A stretch of DNA of 64,000 nucleotides from Arthrobacter sp. Leaf69 (GTDB taxonomy: Bacteria; Actinomycetota; Actinomycetes; Actinomycetales; Micrococcaceae), in the NCBI RefSeq assembly GCF_001422645.1, contig NZ_LMLR01000015.1:63104-127103 (forward strand), given 5' to 3'. A program made the translations under genes and the position numbers. Of the stretch, positions 60,212 through 64,000 are shown one piece after another. The notes under the pieces were generated by a model, which saw only the letters and a list, made by a program, of their open reading frames with translations, was not told the origin of the DNA and did not search any database. Positions within the stretch are counted from its first letter, which is position 1. Each line of letters starts with the position of its first letter.

Positions 60212-60916
60212 TCAGCTGCCGTTGACGCGCTCGTCGGCGAGCAGCTTCTCTGTCACCACGACGTCGGGGTGCACCAGCACCACTGAGCCGTCGCTGCGCC
60301 AGGCGCCGAGGGACTGGGCCAGGGCGGATTCCAGTCCCTCGACGGCGGGCACCAACAGCCTGATGCCGTCGTCGTGCGTTGCCGCGAAGCCGTCCAGCAG
60401 TCCGGCGTGGGTGTATTCGGCCCCGGTGGCGTCCAGCACGGCACGCCGCGACCCTTCCGGATCGACATGCGCCATAAAAACATCGCCGTGGGAGCGCACC
60501 TCGGCTGCGTAGTCCACGACGCCGGTGGGCAGCTCGCCCGGCCACCGCATGGCCAGCGCCGGCAGCGCCACCGCGACGACGGCGTCGAACGCCCCCTGCG
60601 CTGCTCCGGGGGCCGGGTCGGCTGTCGCCAGCAGTTCGGCCCCGGCGTCGCCGAAGACCACCTCCATGCCGAGCTGCCAGGCCGCCAGGGCGAGGATCAC
60701 CGACTTCCAGTGCGCCGGCAGGTCCAGTCTCAGCCGCGTCCCGGGTTCGGCGTCGAGTTCGTCCTGCAGGAGGTTGCTCGTTTTGGCGACCCAGTTGTCC
60801 AACACCCGGCCGGAAAGCTCCACGCGCTCGGCATCGGGGCCGTACCAGGTCAGCCGGGGGGAGGTGGCCTGGCCGGAACGCAGGGCTGTCATCAGTTCGA
60901 TTGCCGGGATGCTCAT
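60212..60916 (-). CDS. TIGR03089 family protein
   Basis: 234 aa actinobacterial protein of unknown function. Sequence and hydrophobic pattern recall a fragment of AMP-binding (acyl-CoA synthetase-like) enzymes: DNWVAKTSNLLQDELDAEPGTRLRLDLPAHWKSVILALAAWQLGMEVVF matches their N-terminal subdomain, in pieces, but the ATP-binding P-loop motif is not seen. It may be a degenerate, non-catalytic relative. Located beside LCP, purE and GtrA genes as in Rv3268. Confidence 0.85.
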   Translation of the reverse strand: MSIPAIELMTALRSGQATSPRLTWYGPDAERVELSGRVLDNWVAKTSNLLQDELDAEPGTRLRLDLPAHWKSVILALAAWQLGMEVVFGDAGAELLATADPAPGAAQGAFDAVVAVALPALAMRWPGELPTGVVDYAAEVRSHGDVFMAHVDPEGSRRAVLDATGAEYTHAGLLDGFAATHDDGIRLLVPAVEGLESALAQSLGAWRSDGSVVLVHPDVVVTEKLLADERVNGS

Positions 60917-61267
60917 GGCTTCATCTTGCCACGGAGAGGGTGACTGTGATCTCCGTCATACGCCGCCAGCGTACGTTGGCCAGCGCGCCCGAACTGCCGC
61001 GGGAAGATTCGCGGGAACTCGGCAAAAACTCGTTAAAGTGCTCAGTACCCTGATTATTCCGCGGGTTCTCCGGGGCGGGGCCAAAAAAACCCGGGCGTGG
61101 CGTGCCCCGGATTTGGATCTCAAGTTGATTATTATCTCCGCCGTGGCTTGACTCCCGGATACTTACACACGTGTAATTAGGTATCGAAGGCCAATGCGCA
61201 GAAACCGGCACACAACCGAGTGTCCGAGGTTCAGTCAAAGGCTGCAAAAATCAGAGAGGGAACGCCA
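60917..61267. other. Intergenic promoter region before whiB2
   Basis: 351 bases with no gene. It holds the whiB2 promoter (listed), a GC palindrome CCGGGGC/GCCCCGG at about 61068-61111 enclosing an A7 run, and an AT-rich patch TTGATTATTATC at about 61125-61136. The remaining leader to ATG 61268 is ~85 bases. Confidence 0.7.
61148..61177 (+). promoter_or_regulatory. Predicted whiB2 promoter with overlapping palindrome
   Basis: -35 TTGACT (61148-61153), 18-base spacer, -10 TGTAAT (61172-61177). TTACAC-AC-GTGTAA (61163-61176) is a perfect inverted repeat covering most of the -10, so a dimeric repressor could block it. The half-sites TnACnC/GnGTnA fit BldD, but the spacer is 2 bases and not 1. 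Confidence 0.6.
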
Positions 61268-61810
61268 ATGGGGCTAGCAGAGCGTATCCATGAAGAGGCC
61301 GTCGTTGCTGGGCAGGCCACGGCCAAATACCGTTCACGCGGGGTGCCGAGCGACTGGTATGTAGATCCGGCCGATCCGGACGCGGCAGACCGGTACAACG
61401 AACACACAAAAGACTCGCTGCAGGATCAGGCGACCGCCTTCCTCGCGGCGCATGACGAACTTTTGGCCGGTCCGGACCACGACAACGATCTTCACGATCC
61501 GCCGATGGAACTTCAGACCCTCCACGCGGGAACCACCGCGCAGCCGGTCTGGATCGGATTGCCCTCCCAGCAGGACTTCGACGATGAAGGCGAGCTGGGC
61601 TGGCAGACGGACGCGCTCTGTGCACAGACCGACCCGGAGGCATTCTTCCCCGAGAAGGGCGGCTCCACCCGCGACGCCAAAAAGGTCTGCGGAGCGTGCA
61701 ACGTCCGCTCGCAGTGCCTCGAATACGCTCTGTCCAACGACGAGCGGTTCGGAATCTGGGGTGGCCTCTCCGAGCGCGAGCGGCGCCGGCTTAGGAAGCG
61801 AGCGATCTAA
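61268..61810 (+). CDS. whiB2: WhiB family iron-sulfur regulator, WhiB2-like, with long N-terminus
   Basis: 180 aa from ATG 61268 (GAGGG upstream). The C-terminal ~75 residues are WhiB2-like: Cys118, Cys141, Cys144 and Cys150 would bind a 4Fe-4S cluster, followed by FGIWGGLSERERRR with the G(I/V)WGG turn. WhiB2/WhmD controls septation and cell division through the sigma factor. The first ~105 residues are acidic and unlike the usual 85-130 aa proteins; an internal ATG at 61505 would give a 101-aa form. Its stop overlaps the apparent start of the glycosyltransferase. Confidence 0.93.
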   Translation: MGLAERIHEEAVVAGQATAKYRSRGVPSDWYVDPADPDAADRYNEHTKDSLQDQATAFLAAHDELLAGPDHDNDLHDPPMELQTLHAGTTAQPVWIGLPSQQDFDDEGELGWQTDALCAQTDPEAFFPEKGGSTRDAKKVCGACNVRSQCLEYALSNDERFGIWGGLSERERRRLRKRAI

Positions 61811-64000
61811 TTCTTCAGGAAGTTCGAGTCACCGCCGTCGTGGTTTCCCACGACGGCGGTGACTTTCTCCCCAGGACCCTCGCGGCGCTGGCGGCTCAGA
61901 CCCGTCCTGCGGACACCTGCATCGGTGTTGATACCGGCTCCCGCGACCATTCCGCAGCCCTCCTTCAACAGGCCTTCGGCAACGCCCGCGTCACCGTCTT
62001 CGACCACCCCCGCAGCGGGATGGGCGCCGCGGTGCAGGCAGGGCTCAGCGCCCTGGCCCCGGGAGGGGTCGGCGGCGACGGCGCGGTCGGCACCGGTCCC
62101 GCGGCCGAGTGGATCTGGCTGCTGCATGACGACGCGGCCCCTGCCCCCGAAGCCCTCGCCGAGCTGCTCCATGCCGTGGAACGCGCACCGTCCGTCACTG
62201 TGGCGGGCTGCAAACAGCTGGACTGGCACTCCGAGCGCCGGCTGGTCGACGTCGGGCTCTCCACCAGCCGCTGGGCGGAGCGGCTGACCCTGATCGACGC
62301 CGACGAACTCGACCAGGGACAGTACGACGGCCGCAGTGACACCTTCGCCGTCAACTCCGCCGGCATGCTCATCCGCCGCGACGTCTGGGAGGACCTCCGC
62401 GGCTTTGACCCGGCCCTGCCGGGCAGCGGCGACGACGTCGATTTCTGCTGGCGCAACCGGCTGGCCGGGCACCGCGTGGTGGTGGTTCCCGGCGCCCGGA
62501 TGTTCCACGTCTCGCACCGCCCGCACGCCCTGGGCAACGCGTCGGCGGCCCGCAAGGCCCAGGTGCACCTGCGGCTCAAGCACGCCGCCGCCTGGAAGGT
62601 GCCGCTGCACGCCGTCGGCGCTCTGCTCGGCAGCCTCTTCAAACTGGTCCTGAGCATTGCCGTCAAAGATCCGGGGCACGGCTTCTCACAGCTCCTGGCC
62701 ACGTTCGGCGCCCTCGGCCGTCCCGCGGCCGTGATCCGGGGCCGGCGCAACGCCGCCCGGACCCGCCGTATCCGGCGTTCCGTCATCAAGGGCCTGCAGA
62801 CTCCGCGGCGTGAGGTGTGGGCCCACCGCCGCTCCCTGATGGAGGCCATCGGCGCCGACGACTCCGGCGAACCCCTCACCGGGAACCACCCGCTGTCCGA
62901 CCAGCCCACCGGCGACTCGGCCGACGACTTCGCGGCCCTCACCACCTCCGAGCGGGGCTGGGTGGGCAACGGTGCGCTGCTCGCCGTCCTGATCACCACC
63001 GCGGCCTCCCTGATCGGCCTGCTCAGCCTGTTCCGGGCCGAGGCAGTTTCCGGCGGCGCCCTGATTCCCGCCTCGCTGAGGCTGGGCGAGATCTGGGACC
63101 ACGCCTCCGGCTGGTGGATTACCCTCGGCGCGGGACTTCCCGGCCATGGCGACCCGTTCGCCTACGTGCTCTGGATCCTCGGCGTACTCGGCGCCGGCAA
63201 CGCCAACAGTGCACTTGGCTGGCTGCTGATTCTGGCGATGCCGCTCTCCGCCCTCGGCGCATGGTTTGCCGCCGGTGCCCTGACGCAGCGCCGACGCCTG
63301 CGCCTGGCCGCAGCCCTTGTCTGGGCCGGCGCGCCGGCCCTGCAGGTGGCCCTGAACCAGGGCCGCGTCGGAGCCCTCATCACCCATGTCATGATGCCGC
63401 TGCTGGTACTCGCCCTGCTGCGGGCCACCGGCACCGCCGCGGGCCGCGGCCGTTACGCGGTTCCTGCGCCCGGGGAACGGCGCTTCACCGACGTGCCGCC
63501 GGTCAAGCCCGGAATCAACGGCACACCCTCCTGGACAGCCGCCGCCGCGGCCGGCCTGGCGCTGGCCGTCGTCACCGCGGCAGCCCCCTCGCTGTTGCTG
63601 CCCGCCGTCGTCCTCGTGATGCTTTGCGGCACGCTCCTGGGCCGCCGCGGCCGCACCGTGTGGTGGGCGCTGCTGCCCAGCCTTGCCCTGTTCGTGCCGT
63701 TCGTTGCCTCGACCCTTGACCGTCCCCGCGCCGTGCTCGCGGACCCCGGCCTTCCGCTGGGCTTTGATGCCGCGCCGCTCTGGCAGCAGGCCTTGGGCCA
63801 GCCGCTGCGGTTCACGGCCGGCGGCGGCCTCACCGGCCTCCCGGTCTTCGGAGCCGACTCGGCCGTGCCTTGGGCGCTCCTGCTGGCACTTTTGATTGGG
63901 CTGCCCGCCCTGCTCCTCGCCGTGGCCGCGCTGTTCCTCCCGGGCCGGCCGCCGCGGATTGCCCGCGCCCTCTGGGCCGCCGCCCTCCTGCTGCTGGCCG
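61810..64000 (+). CDS. Family 2 glycosyltransferase with large C-terminal membrane region (truncated by window end)
   Basis: Open to the right edge; 730 codons visible. GT2 domain: opening VTAVVVSHDG, HDDAA near 106 (nucleotide-sugar site) and GSGDDVDFCW near 208, typical of actinobacterial rhamnosyl/galactofuranosyl-type transferases. From ~388 many TM helices follow. No ATG, GTG or TTG lies between the in-frame stop at 61792 and the first strand; ATT 61810 (overlapping the whiB2 stop) would give a full fold, while GTG 61840 cuts the first beta strand. I show ATT with that caution. Confidence 0.8.
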   Translation, partial: MLQEVRVTAVVVSHDGGDFLPRTLAALAAQTRPADTCIGVDTGSRDHSAALLQQAFGNARVTVFDHPRSGMGAAVQAGLSALAPGGVGGDGAVGTGPAAEWIWLLHDDAAPAPEALAELLHAVERAPSVTVAGCKQLDWHSERRLVDVGLSTSRWAERLTLIDADELDQGQYDGRSDTFAVNSAGMLIRRDVWEDLRGFDPALPGSGDDVDFCWRNRLAGHRVVVVPGARMFHVSHRPHALGNASAARKAQVHLRLKHAAAWKVPLHAVGALLGSLFKLVLSIAVKDPGHGFSQLLATFGALGRPAAVIRGRRNAARTRRIRRSVIKGLQTPRREVWAHRRSLMEAIGADDSGEPLTGNHPLSDQPTGDSADDFAALTTSERGWVGNGALLAVLITTAASLIGLLSLFRAEAVSGGALIPASLRLGEIWDHASGWWITLGAGLPGHGDPFAYVLWILGVLGAGNANSALGWLLILAMPLSALGAWFAAGALTQRRRLRLAAALVWAGAPALQVALNQGRVGALITHVMMPLLVLALLRATGTAAGRGRYAVPAPGERRFTDVPPVKPGINGTPSWTAAAAAGLALAVVTAAAPSLLLPAVVLVMLCGTLLGRRGRTVWWALLPSLALFVPFVASTLDRPRAVLADPGLPLGFDAAPLWQQALGQPLRFTAGGGLTGLPVFGADSAVPWALLLALLIGLPALLLAVAALFLPGRPPRIARALWAAALLLLA

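Noticed and set aside
60212..60916. Functional acyl-CoA synthetase
   Set aside because: Similarity covers only part of the N-terminal subdomain and the ATP-binding motifs and C-terminal domain are missing; 234 aa is too short.
61068..61111. Rho-independent terminator on the minus strand before whiB2
   Set aside because: A GC palindrome and a homopolymer run are present, but the run lies inside the loop of the best stem and no minus-strand gene ends there.

Overview
The window is one continuous piece of a high-GC Gram-positive chromosome. The gene content points to an actinobacterium of the Arthrobacter/Pseudarthrobacter type (Micrococcaceae): a WhiB2-like regulator, mycothiol conjugate amidase, DUF501, DUF4307, DUF4245 and TIGR03089 proteins, GTG and TTG starts, and many leaderless promoters. 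Several gene orders match what I remember of Mycobacterium tuberculosis: mazG-eno-divIC-DUF501-ppx (Rv1021-Rv1026), greA-DUF4307-mca with hlyIII-uppS-phoH-fum-glpX-DUF4245 (Rv1080c-Rv1100), and manA-whiB2-LCP-TIGR03089-purE-purK-GtrA (Rv3255c-Rv3277). This is therefore mostly conserved core chromosome. I see no prophage, insertion sequence, CRISPR array or plasmid module.

Layout. 1-460: end of an NADP-dependent oxidoreductase. 744-11079: nucleoside uptake and salvage (BMP-type lipoprotein, double-ATPase ABC protein, two permeases, cdd, deoA, two DedA membrane proteins, add). 11072-19094: mazG, eno, divIC-like gene, DUF501, ppx, a mycosin-like subtilase and a type II NADH dehydrogenase with a Rex-type operator. 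19216-20269: a GNAT protein and an unusual tRNA with a UAA anticodon. 20447-26605: a branched-chain amino acid type ABC system, with livK on the plus strand and livH-livM-livG-livF on the minus strand; both promoter regions carry a CRP/GlxR-like site. 27101-33081: Bax1-I-like protein, thiolase, galactokinase, aldose epimerase, AI-2E-type transporter. 33115-42575: threonine ammonia-lyase, rhomboid protease, greA, DUF4307, mca, small membrane protein, HAD phosphatase, M15 peptidase, hemolysin III, cis-prenyltransferase, PIN-PhoH ATPase. 42797-45504: a minus-strand group of signal peptidase, Tat-exported multicopper oxidase and a membrane-anchored unknown. 45573-49066: GNAT, an unknown protein, minimal prepilin peptidase, NUDIX, VWA protein. 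49175-53261: fumarase, carbonic anhydrase, DUF4245, glpX. 53656-64000: FemAB-like ligase, manA, LytR-CpsA-Psr protein, purE, purK, GtrA, TIGR03089, whiB2 and the start of a large membrane glycosyltransferase.

How the genes work together. The first operon imports nucleosides and breaks them down through deaminases and a phosphorylase. The liv genes form one transporter split over two convergent transcription units. galK and the epimerase face each other across a short divergent promoter. The right end groups cell-envelope functions (sugar phosphate supply, LCP ligase, GtrA flippase-like protein, glycosyltransferase) with purine synthesis and a WhiB regulator.

The most interesting signals are not new protein systems. 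They are a class-I-shaped tRNA with a leucine UAA anticodon, a LivH permease fused to an exported carboxypeptidase-regulatory-like domain, operator sites for Rex and a CRP-family protein, a TANNNT box 6-7 bases before at least thirteen start codons, a glycosyltransferase that seems to need a non-standard ATT start, and four kinds of intergenic repeat.
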